Assembly: GCA_035967665.1 (NCBI GenBank) | Contig: JAYWLB010000088.1 | Span: forward strand, 1-64,000 | Source of the DNA: Arctic95D-9 sp035967665 | Lineage (GTDB): Bacteria > Verrucomicrobiota > Verrucomicrobiia > Verrucomicrobiales > DEV007 | Reading direction: 5' to 3' | Length of the DNA stretch: 64,000 nucleotides | Shown here: piece by piece, positions 1 through 15,000 of the stretch | How positions within the stretch are numbered: the first letter of the stretch is position 1 | Layout: every line of letters starts with the position of its first letter | Made by a program: the position numbers and the translations under genes | The notes under the pieces: generated by a model | What the model was told of the DNA's origin: nothing | The model's input: only the letters and a program-made list of their open reading frames with translations | Databases searched by the model: none

Positions 1-3000
1 ATATCGGAATCTCCGATCGTAATATCATCCGAAGTGATCGCGATTTCGCCGGCGACCGAGAGCGCTCCATTCGTCGTCACCGTGACACTGTCATTCACAC
101 CTACGATCGAAGAACCCGGATCAGTCGTATCGATATCGATCGCTGTAATTCCCACTCCGCTGATCGTAACGCTGTTTGCTGTGCGGGAAATCACGGTGAC
201 TCCCGAAGTGCCTATGACATTCGCGATATCAGCTTCGCTGATCGTGTAGGTATTCGCCGCCTCGTCGTATACGACCGTGACAGCGTTAACAGAATCACTG
301 GTAATATCAGTAATCGAAAGAACCCCGCCTGTCAGATCAACCTGCGTTTCCGGAGTCCCCGCAAAGAGAACCACGTCGTTGCCATCATTACCCACATAAC
401 TGATTACATAGTCATCGCCGTCGTCATCGGTGATCGTTGATCCCTCCAACTGTCCCGCAAAAGTGCCTTCGACAAGGTCCGTGGAGCCGTCGTTGTTGAT
501 TACTGTGATCGTCGTTCCCACGTCTACCGAATCGGTGCCGGCAGTCAGCTCCTCGAGGTCCAGTGTCCCGCCCAAAGTGACGGTACCATTGACCGCAAGC
601 AGATCATGCACACCGGTATTCCCGTCGATTTCAAAATCAAAATCTCCTCCAAGATTAACCGTATTTGGTGACGTAGCACCATCGGTGTCGTCGTTTGAGA
701 TCGTGAGGGATCCAACCGCATCGTTCCCGGGGGCGATGCTTCCAGTCCCCGAGGTCGTTACCGTTTTTCCATTTGCAAGAGCCACTGTTCCAGTGCCACC
801 CAGAGCACCGCCACTAACGAAGTAGTCATCACCTCCGGTATGATTGCCATTTACCAGTAGCGTGCCGGCATCAACAGAGGTGGTGCCAGTGTAGGTGTTT
901 GTCGCTGTCGTGGTAAAAGTTCCCACCCCGGCTTTAGTGAGAGTTCCCTCTCCGCCGATCTCGCCCTGCGCTTCACTGCTTTCCCCACTCACATTAATCG
1001 TCAGACTCTGCTTGCTGAGGTCCACGTCTTGAACCGTAACCACATCTTCAGCATTCATTGTCACATCGGCCAATAAATAGAGATCGCCGTTATAGGTTTG
1101 ATCTCCTGTCGTGGTGACTGAAATCTCAACATTATGAGAGAAGCCGGCAACTGAAGCAAAATTACCGGTAGCTTCACTTTCCGTCACAATCTGGTCACGG
1201 TAGATTTGAAAGCGCCCAATCTGACCGTCGAACGATTCAGTGCTGGACTGTCCTCCGCCAATACCGCCGGTATTGGACGCCCCGCGGGTTCCAAGAGCGG
1301 CGGCATCACCACCCGACCAGTCGTTCCCTCCCGGGGTGGCCGTTCCCACTGAGATTCCGTTCACGAACAGCTCCATTGTTCCGGTGGAAACATTATAGGT
1401 TCCAATCGCCTGAATGAATTCATCCGTGGCCGGTCCTGCGAGAAGACTGCCAGGATCGGTATTCAGGTTGTAGGCAACATTGCCTCCTCCCGGTGCCTTC
1501 CGTAGCCGCAATTCATTGTTATCGATGAAGAATCCCAATCCGGTGCCACCGCCGTCTTCAAAAATAATCTGCCCGTTCACCGGAGTCGGTGTCAGATTGT
1601 CCGGTTTGAACCAGATCTCGATAGAGACATTCTCATCGGTCCAGTCACCCGACGCCGTTTGAAATGAAGCGTCCGTTGCAGAATCGGCCACTTTTAAAAG
1701 CGCTCCGCCGACATTGTCGACCGAACCTCCCGCAAAATCATAAGCCGCGGTGATTCCGGGAAAACCGCTTGTTCCCGTGACACGGGTGACGCCGCTATCG
1801 AGGAGGAAATCGAGGCCGGATACTCCCGACTCGTCTTCCCAGCGATCATCACCATCAATGTCGACACTGGCATCACTGAGCATATCTTCTCCAGTGGCAG
1901 GGAGTGACTGGAAAAGCGTCCTGCCTGCAGCACCGGTCGTGAGAGTTGCCAACGCTTCGCTCGAACCGACATCCTGAGCAAACTGAATCGCTCCATTGTT
2001 GGGAGCATCGACCACCAAATTCGCGGTCGCCCCGGCAACGGCATCAACGGTTCCACCGAAAATTACCCGACTGTCAGAATCCCCATTCTGAGTCATCGTG
2101 ACCGAGGCATCGCCAGAGGAATCATTCCCTATTTCGACAGAATCGAAAAAGACTGTCGCATCCCCGTTCACAGTGAGATCTGCAAGGATCCGCGTGACGC
2201 CGTCCATGTTAGTAATGATATCACCGAGCTCGAAATTTCCACCGACATCTCCGCCAAACGTTGTGACCCCGGCACCGGTTGTGTTCACGGTTAAATCGCG
2301 ATCATCGTTTGCATCACAGGAGTCCAGGGTGCTCTCAAAAGTGACGTTTGCCGCGTTCATTTCAACATTGGAACGCAGCTCCACGGCATCGCCAAATATT
2401 TGATCACCCGTCGTGTTCACTTCAACGATGTGATTCACCACCGCGTCGTAGATTGAAGCAATGCCACTGTTTCCGATCGCGTTCTCATAGAATCGGAACT
2501 TGGCAATATCACCCACGAAAGAACTCAGCGGTAGTGGCGACCCTTCTCCGAAGGCCCCGTTAACCGCGCCAAGAGAAGCCGAATCACTTCCGGCAAAGTC
2601 GTTCAAAGCGGCGGTGTAGGGAAGGTCATCCCCATCCAGACTCAGACTAACTCCGGCCTGCGCAACAACGATCCCTGTATCCGCCCCGTTAGCCACCGCA
2701 CGCAGGATCCCCCCCGAGGACAGGGCCGTCCCGGCACCACCATTCCCGATCAGAGCAATGACCTCCGCAGCGCTGGTCACTCCCGGATCAAGCGTCACAG
2801 TCACAGTATCGCCAGCCTCAGCTATGGACGCCGGGCCTCCCGCAGGACCGTCAACGTAAACAACCGTTACAGAATTTACGGTATCATCTGTCGTAAGAAT
2901 TATCTCATTGCTATCAGTTGCAACCCCGGTGGTATTGCCCCGCGATGTGGCGTCGAACAGAGTTCCCGGATCGGTATCATCGACGAGAACCCCGTCTACG

Positions 3001-6000
3001 TAGAGACGCAATACATCCCGGTTTCCACCCAGACCATTGTTGTCGTAAACGATTGCCACCTGATGGAATTCACCGTCAGCCGCAAGCGCAGCTCTGACCT
3101 GCAGCTGGACATCGAGATCATCGGCGGTGAATACAATCTCGCCCGCATCCGCATCATAGACGAGAGTGGATCCGTCGGTGGAGCCACCAGTCTCGTAAAT
3201 CAGATAATTCCCGCTTCCCGCCTGCGGCCGGATCCAGAATTCAAGAGTCGCGTCAGCGTCGGTCGGGTTCCCGCCAAGCGAATCCAGACTCTCGCTAGTC
3301 ATACCGGAATTACCTGCCGCAAAAATGTAGGTATTCGTGATTCCGGGATAGCTTGAGTTCGCCGGTCCGAAAGTGACACCCGTCCCGAGATCAAATGATT
3401 CAGCATTGCCCGGAGTTCCTTCAACACCCTCCCAAACTCCCGAAGTGGCGGAGGTTTCATTGTCGGCATCAAAGTTTAAGGTCAGGGTTCCACTGGCGAT
3501 GACGGAGGCTCCTCCTATTTTGGTAAGCCCGGCGGAGTCGGTCGTCAAAGAATTCAATTCAGCAGTTCCTCCCACAGACCCTTCGAAGAAGGTTGTAGCT
3601 CCCCCCGGCGTGTTCACAATCAAATCAAAAGGACCGTCCACCGTTCTCGCAAAAGTGACATCCCCGGCAGCATTCGCTGAATCAATCACCACATTGGCCG
3701 TGATTTGAAGTAGATCATTAATCACCACACCTCCTGCACCGTCGACTGAGACATTGCCATTCAACTCAGTCCTGCCCGGCGCATCAGTGACAAGCGATGC
3801 CAAGGCTGTTGTTCCGCCTATGGCACCATTCAAGTCAGTGACCCCGCTCGCATTCAATAACAGATCAACATTCCCGTCGATGGTTGAATCGGCCGTGATA
3901 TTCGCCGCAGTCACGACGGTGGTTCCACCGAGATCAACCGTGTCACCGAAAGTCGCATTACCGGCATCAACGCTCGTGATTCCATTGAAGGTTGCACTCC
4001 CCGAAAATACAACGTCGCCTGCCGCATCCACATCAGCAGCACCGTTAAACAGACTGGTGGAACCAAAGCTCACAGTTCCCCCGTTTAGTGCAATATCCAC
4101 CGTCGCAGTGAACTCATCGTTGAACGCGATGGGCCCACTCGAAACAATGCTTCCGCTGTTTACGACAACGGATCCGTCCGCATTCGTGATTACACCAGCC
4201 AGAGCGTTTGTCGCCCCCACATCCCCATTGAATGTAGTGACGCCGCCTCCAGTCGAGTTCACTGTAAGAGCTCCGGTCACCGCGGCCGTTGGATCAACGT
4301 CAACGGCCTTATGAAACGTCACATCATTGGCTTCGATCACCGTATTGATACCGAGTTCGACATCATTCCCAAAAGTCTGATCGCCAGACGTCCTGATCGT
4401 AATCTCGGTGGCACCACCAGTCAGGACGGCATTGAAATTCTGCAGAATATCAGCCTGGCTCAAAATCCCGCCATACAGTCGCATTGCCGCTATCTGCCCG
4501 TCGAAGGGACGGAAGCCCTGAGCTCCGCCGCCATACCCGCCCATGTTGGCGCCGCCGACAGTTCCGAGTCCCGCGGCATCACCTCCATCCCAGTCCCCTA
4601 TATTATCACCGGTGAAGGAGCCAACTGAAGTTCCGTTTATGAAGAGCTCAATTGTCTCGGAAACCGGATCGATGGTCCCGCTTATTTGAATAAAGTCGTC
4701 CGTCGCCAGAGCGCCTCCCAGAGCATTTGCATTCGCTGAATCAGTGGCCAAATCGTAGCGAATCTCTTCAACGCCACCATCACCAATGACACGGAAGACC
4801 AACTCCGAATCTTCAAAGGCAAAGCCCGTCCCCCGACCACCGCCGGTTTCCCAAATCACTTCATCTCCGAGCAGGTCATCCGGCTTGATCCAGAACTCGA
4901 ATGTTGCCGCAGCAAAATCAGGAGCCCCCGTCAGAGAGCCCGGAGCTCCGTCAACCCCGTTGATCTGCAACTCTAAACCGCTGAGTCCCCGCACATCGTC
5001 GGCAGCCCCCCCCGTATTCCCCGGCAACAGATACGCCCCCGTGATTCCCGCGAAAGAAGAACCGGTCACAGATGTATACACCACATCACTTGCGATCAGA
5101 GATGACACAGGAGCGCCGCCACTTCCGGTAGAGCCGGAAAGTTCCGGAAGGATCGCATCGGCAGTATCGGAATCAAAAGAAGCATCAAAATTCAGGTTGA
5201 GACCGGTCCCTGTAGATAAATTATCGAGGTAGGTCTGCCCCGTGAAACGGGTCGTACCCGTTGTACCGGTATCGATGTAACTCAGAGCATTAATTCCGCC
5301 GACATTGCCTGAGAAAGTCAGTATTCCGGAAACACTCGTGGTCAGACTTCGCTCTGTAGTGTCGGAATCCACCGTACTTGAAAACGTAATATCAGCCCCG
5401 GTCAGAGTCACGTTACCGGCAAGCGTTACCGCACCGTTGTAAGTTTGATTCCCGCCCGTCGTAATATCGCTGTTCAGATTGATATTCTCCGCATTGATTG
5501 TCACTTCCAACGGAACTGCAGCCGGAGTTGTAGCCGCATTGGGGAGACTATCAATCGTAACCGTATCGATTGTCGAAGGGGTGCCATTCGAGGTGTTTAC
5601 GACAATAGAGTTCACCACCGATGCACTCACCCTCACTGTGTGCGCGTCAGGGCGGTAGAACTGACCTGCGACCAGCCCGGTCGTCGTGAGAACCAAATTC
5701 GGATCGGCAATTACATATTCATCGCTCCCGTCATCATAACTGATCGTGAGAGCGTCGGCATTCTCGTTGGCGATGTCGCTGATCGTCAAAACGCCTCCAC
5801 TGAGATCGACATTGGTTTCGGCCGCACCAGTGAAAAGAACGACATCATTTCCATCAATGCCCACGTAACTGATTGTGTATTTATCGCCGTCGTCATCAGT
5901 CACCGTAGCGCCTTCAGCGAGACCGGAGAAAGTGCCGTTAACGGCATCGGCCCCGGCATTATCGATCACAATGATCGTTGACCCTGCAGCCGGATTCGCA

Positions 6001-9000
6001 GTATCCGTAACCACCAGTGTCGAAGCCCCTCCGAGGGTCACCTCTTCCGTCGGAACCGTGACAAGCAGAGTATCCGAGTTTGCCCCGTCAACCTGCAGCA
6101 GGAACTGACTGTTAATCGTGATATCACCATCGACACTCAACTCCCCGATTCCACCTGCAATCGCAGGGTCCCCGGCAGCAAGAATTCCGTCAACGGTGAC
6201 TGTGCCCGCAGTCGTGATCACACCTGTTCCACCTAGAACCGCCCCGCCGGCCACAGTGTAATCTCCAGCGCCCGCATCGTGAGTGCCGTTCACAAGTAAA
6301 GTTCCGGCTGCCACATTGGTTCCTCCGGTGTAGGTGTTCGTTCCCGTGAAAATAAAACTGGAAGGAGCGGACGTTGAAAGAGTAACTCCTCCGTTTGAAA
6401 TATCACCGGAGATGACCTTGTTTCCGTTCCCAACCGAAGTGATCGAACGGGTTGCGCCGCCGAGGTCAATACCGTTGGCGAAGGTAAACGGGTTGACCGA
6501 GAGAATGGAGAAGTCGCCCCCTACCAATACCTCATTATCAACCACCGGCTGTTGAAATCCCTGTGAAGCAACAGTGCCACCATTGATCGTAAATGTCCCC
6601 GCCCCGAGACCATCGCCATTCCCGTCTGTCAGCACAAGCGTCCCCTCGTCGAGAGTCATCCCTCCGGAAAAGGTATTCAGCCCGCCAAGATTGAGGAATC
6701 CGGTGCCGGCCTTCGTTAAGCCACCGCCCCCGGAAATAACGCCATTGATCTTAACCGCAAAATTACCATTGTTTGCCGAGTTGATTGTCGTGATTTGTCG
6801 ATCGACTGCGCCGAGATCAACATCACCATCGAAGAATAGAGGTCCCGCAAAACCGAGTTCACCCGTCGTAAAATCGCCATTCACAACGAGGTCGTTAGCC
6901 AGGGTCACAGGGCTGTTGTTATTGACCGTGTTGGTAATCGCTGTGCCATCTTCGATGGTCAGCACTCCAGTGCCAAGTCCGGTGTCCTGCGCAACTCGAA
7001 TCGTTCCCGCTCCCAGAGTGGTTCCACCCTGGTACGTATTTGCCTGAGTGATAGACAACGCTCCGGATCCAACCTTTTCAAGACGGCCCTGACCGCTGAT
7101 ACTGTTGTTCAGGGTTACATCATTGCCATTGGTATCGAATGTTCCAGTCAGGCCTGAGTTAATGACCACACTTTGAGGCACGATCATATCACTGTTCAGC
7201 TGGATCGTAGCCGATCTCGTAAAGGTAATCGTGTTCCCGGCATCCCCGAGAGCACCGGCATTGGCAACGACAAGGGTGCCATTGCTGTTGTCGAGATCGA
7301 TACCTCCAGTGAAACTGTTAGCTGCATTGGTCAGAGTCAGGACTAAACCGCCCTGCTGCTCAAGACCTGTCGTTCCACTGATAATTCCGTTGATGGTAAG
7401 ATCCCTTTGCAGGAAAATGTCAGACACTCCGGATTGACTCAACTCAACGTCACCATCAATTGTGATCGCTCCCGAAGGATTGCCAAAAATGGTGACGCCC
7501 CGAATAATAAAGCGTTGGGTATCGAGGATCAAATCAGAGGCAATCGTCCGGTCACCAATAGCGGTGAACCACTGCTGCTGGGGCTCGGCGTCTGTTCCCA
7601 CCCGCACGGTGTGTCCATCGGCGCCAAGTGAAGTATCCGTTCCCAGAGCCCACCTTGCACTGTTCCCCCGGAGAATGGTGGTTCCACTGAGACCGCTGTT
7701 ATCGCCGTTAAAAAAGGCAGTCCCGTTTCCTAACGTTATCTTAAAGTCTGCGTTCAACGCAGTGATGTCAGCTTCAATTTCCAGCGGATTCGCTTCCGTC
7801 GTCAAAGTAGTCCCGGCAACCTCGTGAATGAATACATTGACACCGTCTCTGGTCAGGTTCAGGGCATGCCCACCCGTCAGATTGGCCTGCAAGTTGAGCG
7901 TTTCAACATCGAGGGTTGCGTCTCCACCAAAATCAAAATTCACTTCCGTACTCGCCGGGCCGGCCAACGTTAAAGTGTCTCCGCTCCCCACGGTATCAGC
8001 ACCATTTGCCGAGAGCACTTCAAGTCCTGCAGTGACGTCGGACTTCAAAATGCGATAGCTGTTCGCATCAATCCGCTCGAGTTCAGTCGATCCCGAGGTG
8101 AGGACCAGAGCCGAATCGGAGATCACATAATGAGTTCCATCATCGAGAATCGTCAGATCATCATTGGAATCGCTATTGATGTCCGTAATCACAAGTTTGC
8201 CACCAACCAGCTCGACACCGGTTTCAGCAATCCCGAAGGATTTCAAAACGACATTATTGCCCCCGTTCGCACCCGCCGCGGTCGTTCCATCCTCAGTGGT
8301 GTAATCGATTTGAAAAACGTAGGTATCTCCCCCTATCACTACTTCAAAAATATGATCATCCGGCAATCCCGCAAAGGTTCCCGAAACAGCATCCGCAGTA
8401 CCGTTGTTATCGATCAGGACAAAGACATCTCCCGCTGCCGGATTAAAGCCGAAGTCGAGATCGAGAACCGCGTCGGTTAAAGTCACAGTTCCATCTACGA
8501 TCAACTGATCATGACCACCGGCAACACCGGCTCCGGCTGTGCCATCGATATCGAAATGAATCGTGCCGCCGGTGTTGGCGTAGTCCCCGTTCACCGTCAT
8601 CGTTGCGATGGCGTCAACGGCACCGATCTCGAGGAAACTGGTTACCCCGGTCTGAGTCAGGTTGGCGTTCGTAAAATTGGAGAAGTTGCGAAGGGTGCCG
8701 CCGGCAAAAGAGAAAGCGGAGTCCGCCGAATCCTGCAGGTTGATTGAGCCACCGTTCCCGTTCAGCACTCCCGAGACAAGATTGATCTGATCTTTGGGAC
8801 CGCCGTTCCGGTAGTCGATATTCCCGACGCCGGGTGAACCGGTTCCAACATTCACGGTTCCGCCGTCAATGGTCAGTTCGAGCCCCGAATTCGCGTCGGT
8901 GGAACTCCCCAGGTTCATGTCGTTTCCGACATTGATCGTCCCGTTGCTGAGAACCGATACGATGCCGTTCCCGCTGTTCGTATTCCAGTCGCCCGTCGAA

Positions 9001-12000
9001 CCGGTGCCACTGGCATTGATCGTCGCCGGTGTTGCATAGCCTCCGACCGTAAGGATGGCAACCGACCCCGCGTTTTGACCGGTTATCAAATTGGAACCGG
9101 TGATATCAAGCGTTCCACTGCGCACTTCGACCGTTCCATTCCCTCTCAAAGCCGATTCAAAATTCCCGCCGGCGACCGTCATCGTCGGGTTCGTCGTCCC
9201 GTCCCCAATCTGAATGAAACCGGTGTTGCCGATATCTTCGGCATTGTTCACCCCGGTCCGAAGCGTCGCCACCCCGTCGATGAGCCTGTATGTTCCCGTC
9301 ACCCCCGCCGCGCCGGTGTTGCCGGTCTGGAGTGCTCCCGCCAAAAGGGTGCCTCCATTCTGAGTGAAGAAACCGACACCGGCGTTTGCGATATTGAGAT
9401 CTCCCGTCTGAATATCAATAATGCCACTGTCGAACACAACCGTTCCGTCCGATCCGGCGCCCTGACCAACCACAAAGTTTCCACTCGACTGGGTGAAAGT
9501 GCCGCCATCCACCGTCATCGTGCCGGTGCCGTTGTCAGCCAACTCGGTATTACCTCCGCTCACATTGATCTGTCCGCTTCCGGTGAGAGTGACCGCTCCT
9601 GACGAGTCGCTGCCGTTGTTGGCGATGCGAAAGCCGCCCTGGCTGCCACTTCCATTGACATTCACGATTCCGGTTCCCGAAACATTGAGTTCCGCCGTTA
9701 CACCCGCTTCGTTGTAATTACCGATGAAAAGCCCCCCGTTCCCCGCCGCAGCGGTTGCGACATTCAAGGTGCCTCCGCTGACATTGATGATGCCGCTGGT
9801 GGCCCCCGCTTTATTAATCACGTCGACCGTTTCGGCCGAATTAACGATTCCGCCACTGATATCGATCAGGCCGGTTCCATGATTGATTCGAATCAACCCG
9901 TTTGAGGTCACGGTGCCTCCGCTCACTTCAAAGGTGGCATTGGAGGTTGCTTCCTGCCCGACAATAATATTGCTGACCTCCTGGGTAAAAGTCCCGCTCT
10001 TGACCGTGATTCTCCCGGTTCCATGTAAAGCGGTTTCGGTATTCCCCCCGCTGATCTCGACCGTTGGAGCAGTGGTTCCGTCTCCTACCACAAGAGTTCC
10101 GTTTGAGCCGCTCACGGCCCCGAGGGTCAGAGCTCCATCCACATCGAGAGTGCCGTCAACAAGATCCACCATCCCGGTGCCCGAGTTGCCTATGATCAGA
10201 AAACTGCTCACATCCCACGCATTCGCGTTGCCGTTGATCGTTACCTTCCCGTTGCCTGAGGTCCGCTCGCCCACATACGCATTGCCACTTGTCAGGGTCA
10301 CGCCACTGTTGGTCAGGTTCAAAGTGCCTGTCCCCGACGCACCCACGGAAGTGGTCCCCGTTGAAGTGATACTCTGATTGACAGGCGCAGTGTAGGAACC
10401 GGTGGACCCACCGCTTTCTCCCACCGCAAAACGCTGCACAACGATGGTGCTGCCAGGGGTCATTGTCAGGGTGCCTCCGTCGATGTGAAGCTGCGCGGAG
10501 GGAATCGCCGCGTTGAGACTACCCGCGTCTGCGCCTTCGATGATATCGCCGTTCACGGTGAGCGAACCGTTGAAAAGATTGTAAGTTCCCCCCTCAACCC
10601 CGCCGGCGGCAACGCCGCCGAAAAGGAGGTCATTCTCCACCGTGATCGCTGCGGTCCCCGTTTGATTCAGCCCACCGGAGCCACCGCCGGAGTTTCCGCC
10701 GATCTGGAGGTTATTGTTCACCTGCAGGGTTCCCGCAGTGCGGGTGTAGACAAAGCCCGCACCGGCATCGAGAGAGTTGATGAATACGTTGTCGACCGTG
10801 ATGTTCTCGGTTCCGTCACCGAAAGTGCCGTCATCAATAACGAGATTGTTGGTTTCCGCCCCGTTCGTTTCATCCTCCACGATGGAGCCGAATTGAGTCA
10901 AACTGCCGCCTTCAATTGAGAGCGTATTCGTTCCCGACCCGTCATCACTGGTGAAAACGATATCGCCCCCTCCAAGATCGATCGCATCCCCCGTATCGAC
11001 CGTGACCACTTCCGCACCGTTCAGCACGAGATTGCCGTTCAAGTCGAGCGATGTCGCCATTCCGCTGAGCGTGAAATTCACCTGATCAATATCACCGGCA
11101 GTCGCCCCTGCATTCCCAAGCGTATTCAAAAGAATCCCCGCGATAGTGCCTCCGGGAAACGAAGTCGCAGGAATCACCACGGTGTTCGCATCGGGCCGCA
11201 ATGCCCCCGCAATACCCGTCGTGAGAGCCAGATTGGGATCCGTGATCGTGTAGTTCGCGCCGTCAAAATCGATATTGAGATCGTCGTTGGACCCCGCCCC
11301 GTTAATATCGGTGATGACGAGATTTCCATCGCCGTCGATCGAGATCTCCGTTTCCGCGGGACCAGCCGAAACGAGCACAACATCGTTGCCCGCCGTTCCC
11401 GCCGGATCGGCAGCGTCACCGTCCACATTGTAGAGAATTGTAAAAACATAGCTGATACTTCCTGCTCCACCACCATCGGGCACTTCAAAGACAGTGCCAT
11501 GAGGTGCCGCTGCTCCGCCTATTGTAAATGGGTTGCTGACGACCGTCGCTGAACCGCTCTCATTGTCGACAATCTTGAAAACATCGCCTCCTGAGAATCC
11601 CGGAGTTCCCGGGATAGAAATATTGAGTTCGGCACCATCAATCGTAAATGAACCACCGCTCGCCACATCGATTTGATCGTATTCATCGACCCCGGTTCCC
11701 TCCAACTCGACACTCAAACCTGAGGCATTCGTGAGGCTCAACGCGCCGACACCAAAATCATCCGTAACATCACCGGTATCGGGACCGGGCATCAATTGCC
11801 CCCCGGCGCTCACGATGACAGCTGCATCCGTCGCTCCGGTTCCTCCCAATCTCGCACCGGATGCAACCGTGTAGTCTCCGGCAGTTCCCGAAGCGGCATC
11901 ATGGTTTCCGCTCATATAGAGAGTCCCCGCGCTTATCGTCGTCGTCCCGGTGTAAGTGTTATCCCCTGAAAGATAAACGGCGCCATTTCCGTTTTTGGTC

Positions 12001-15000
12001 AGATTGTTAGCTCCGGATATAACACTGGAAACAACGATCCTGTTGACGGCATTCCCCGGATCGAGAAACACATCCTGATCCATCACAAATCCAGCGCCCG
12101 TATTGGTAAATGCCACTTCAATCCCGTCTGAGGTGTGCAGGGAAATCGTCCTTTCATTCCCGTAGGCACCCACCGGACCGGAAAATTCGATATCGTTGGC
12201 TCCTCCAATACGCAGACCGCCATTGGTGATGTAAACTTCATTCGGAATCACGACATTGTTTGCCGCCACCAATCTCGATCCGAGAGAGGTCAGAAGCCCC
12301 GTCCCGAACGCATTGTCTTTTTCAATCACGACAAATCCGCCGTTACTGGAATTCCCCTGCCCCAAAAAGAAACCTCCCGTAAACGTATTATCTTCGACCA
12401 GGGTCAAGGTACCCAACCCTCTTTTCTGCATCGATCCGTCGCCGGAAATCACCCCGCTCACAACACTGTCAGATCCGGACACATCAAGGGACCAATGATT
12501 CCCGGTTCCCAAATTCACCGCCTTGTCGAACTCCACATTCACGGCATCAAATGAGACATCACCACTGACCGCGGAACCGTCGACGGTCTGGGCAATATCC
12601 TCCCGGAACGTAATATCGCCGCCACTTTCAAAATTCACTTCCGCGGCCATCGAGACCACGTTTGCATAGGTTTGATTCCCCGCCGTTTTCACCGCTAGAG
12701 ACGGCATCGCCATCGCTGCGATTTCGGCGGCGGTAAGGGCACGATTCCAGACGCCGACTTCGTCCAATTCGCCGTTGAAATCCCGCTCACCTCCGGTTGC
12801 CGAACTCGTGACGCGATCCGTTCCGATGAAGACCTCCGCCCCCTGAACTCCCGTATCAGTGTTCACTGAAGCCCCGCTGGTCGTCTCGGTTAACTCAACA
12901 CCATCGACGTAAAAAGTCACATCCTGGTGAGTCGTCCCCTCAAACACAACCGCCACAAAATGCCATTCGCCGTCGGTCACATCCACCCCCCGGGATTCAA
13001 TGCCCCCGTTCGCCATTTCCACCCTCAAGTCGTCACCATTGAGCCTCCATACCCATTTCTCTCCTCCGGCGTCGTCGCCCCAGCTCAGAATTCCCCCGTC
13101 ATTCGTATTCGTCCCGCTGGTCGGCACTTTGATCCACGCCGCCATCGTCCGGGAATCCGTTCCTCCGACTCCCTTATATCCGGTGACAACTCCGTAATCA
13201 CCGACACCATCTTGAGCGACACCATCTTTGATAATCCCTGAAGCAAAGACCGGATCTCCGGCGTAGGTCGCATCCCGACCGTTCCCCGAGAGATCCTCGA
13301 CGACAACACCGGTAACCGAATCAAACGTGTAAAAGAACTCGGCTTCCCTGACGAGAGACCTTTCCGCAAACCGCACCTCCCCGGCACCTCCGGTCGTCAG
13401 AAACTCCAGCGTGGTTCCAGCGCCGACATCACCGCCGAAAAGGGCGGTACCGGAGACATTTACGGTCAGCGACTCCGTGCCGGTATTCGTTCCATCGACC
13501 GTCCCGAAAAACGAAATATCCCCGCCGTCGAGAGTGGTATCCGCCCCGAGCGCGGTTGTCCCGTTGTAGGCCTGATTCCCCGCCCCCGTATCAATGTTTC
13601 CTCCATTGAGCGCAATCGTTTCAACATTCACGATCAAATCCGTATCGCTTGCGGTGAGATCCAGCGATGTGGACAGAGTAAGACTGTCACCGGTCTGACC
13701 GTTAATCGTGATCGAGCCGCTCGGAGGGGCAAATGTCGTCGACTCGAAAGTCGCGCCATTGAGCATGAGCATACCGCCCGGAGCCTGACTCAACGTGGCG
13801 CTGTCAGCGGTTCCCGAAGGTAGATTGAAGACAAAGTCAGTCACCGTTCCGCTATTAAACAAAACCGGCTCCAACCCGCTGTAGTCCACTTCAATCGATC
13901 CTCCATTGAGATCGATCTCACCACTGCTCGCATTCAACATTGTATGCGTAACGGTCGTAAACGTGCCGTTATTGATATTCAACGTGTCTCCCGATCCCGC
14001 ACCTCCTGCAAAAATAATTTTCTGGGAAAGCGCTGTACCGCTAAAGCTCGCAAAATCCAAAGTGAGGATATCGACGCCATCCAGAGAATTGAAATTGATC
14101 ACATTCTGGCCGGTCAACGAAGCGAAAGGAATATAGACCTCATAGGCACTTCTGCGCTCCGCTCCCGCCACATCAATCCCGATCGCTTTGGTCCCCGTAG
14201 TCTCGGTCAGCGTGTAACCACCGTCACTGATGGTCAGCTTAAGATTGTCATTTGTATCCGACCCGTCATTTGAATCCGTAATCACCAATGAGGTTCCGCT
14301 TATTGTTACGGCTGTCTCAACCGGCCCCGCCGCAGTCAGAGTCACATCGTTGCTATCGGTCCCTCCCACATAGGAGATTTCAAAAACCTGGTCACCGATC
14401 GTGACGGCACTCCCTTCGGGAAGATCTGCAAAGAAAGCGGGTGTCCCCGTCACTGCACCGTTCCCCGAATTCGAAATGATGATGATCTCTGTCCCCGGCG
14501 CTACCGGACTCGACAGGGTCGAATTCGAGAGATCCAGAATGGCACCGTCGATATCGACACTACCTTCGACGACGATTTGATCGAAATCCGCCCCCGCGGT
14601 AGCACTGCCATTGATATCGATGCGTACTTCGCTTCCCGAAGCCAGATCCAGGTCCCCTTTGATCGTGAGAACGCCGGCATCCCCGATTGAATCGCCGGGG
14701 GTGATCCCGCCCGTATTGACATTGATATCGGCCTCAACCGTTCCGGTGCCCGACAACCGGTCAGCGCCAGACATCGTTACACCGTTGGCGGCAACCAGCG
14801 TTCCATTTACCACCGTGCCGGCACCGAGAGCGGCCAGACTCGAGTCATGCAAGGTCAGGGTGTCATTGGTGTTCACCATGATATTGCCTGACATATCAAA
14901 AGCATCGCTACCCGGATCACCTAAGACGAGATCTCCGGAGGTAACAATGTTAGAACCTGCCACTCCCTCAATAGCAGCGAGAAGCGTCCCACTGCCTGTG

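Larger units (their letters stand above)
235..14540 (-). repeat. Five ITDI modules in the giant protein
   Basis: A module recurs at about 235-575, 5690-6030, 8110-8480, 11200-11660 and 14190-14540. Each copy has a segment of the type VIDNxGxDAVxGTFxGL, then YxISYxGxDGNDVVL, then a block starting ETxVxLxGGxLxITDI and ending near YxISDxxLxLTTG. The copies are diverged but keep the order of these blocks. The module lies between blocks of beta-strand repeats and looks like a structural spacer domain. I do not recognise the ITDI half as a named family. Confidence 0.6.

Noticed and set aside
1694..2056. Minus-strand frames such as 1694-2056, 11174-11500 and 13085-13387 inside the giant gene
   Set aside because: They are all in one other frame than the giant gene and have no domain content. 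The main frame is intact at both ends, so they are not signs of a frameshift.
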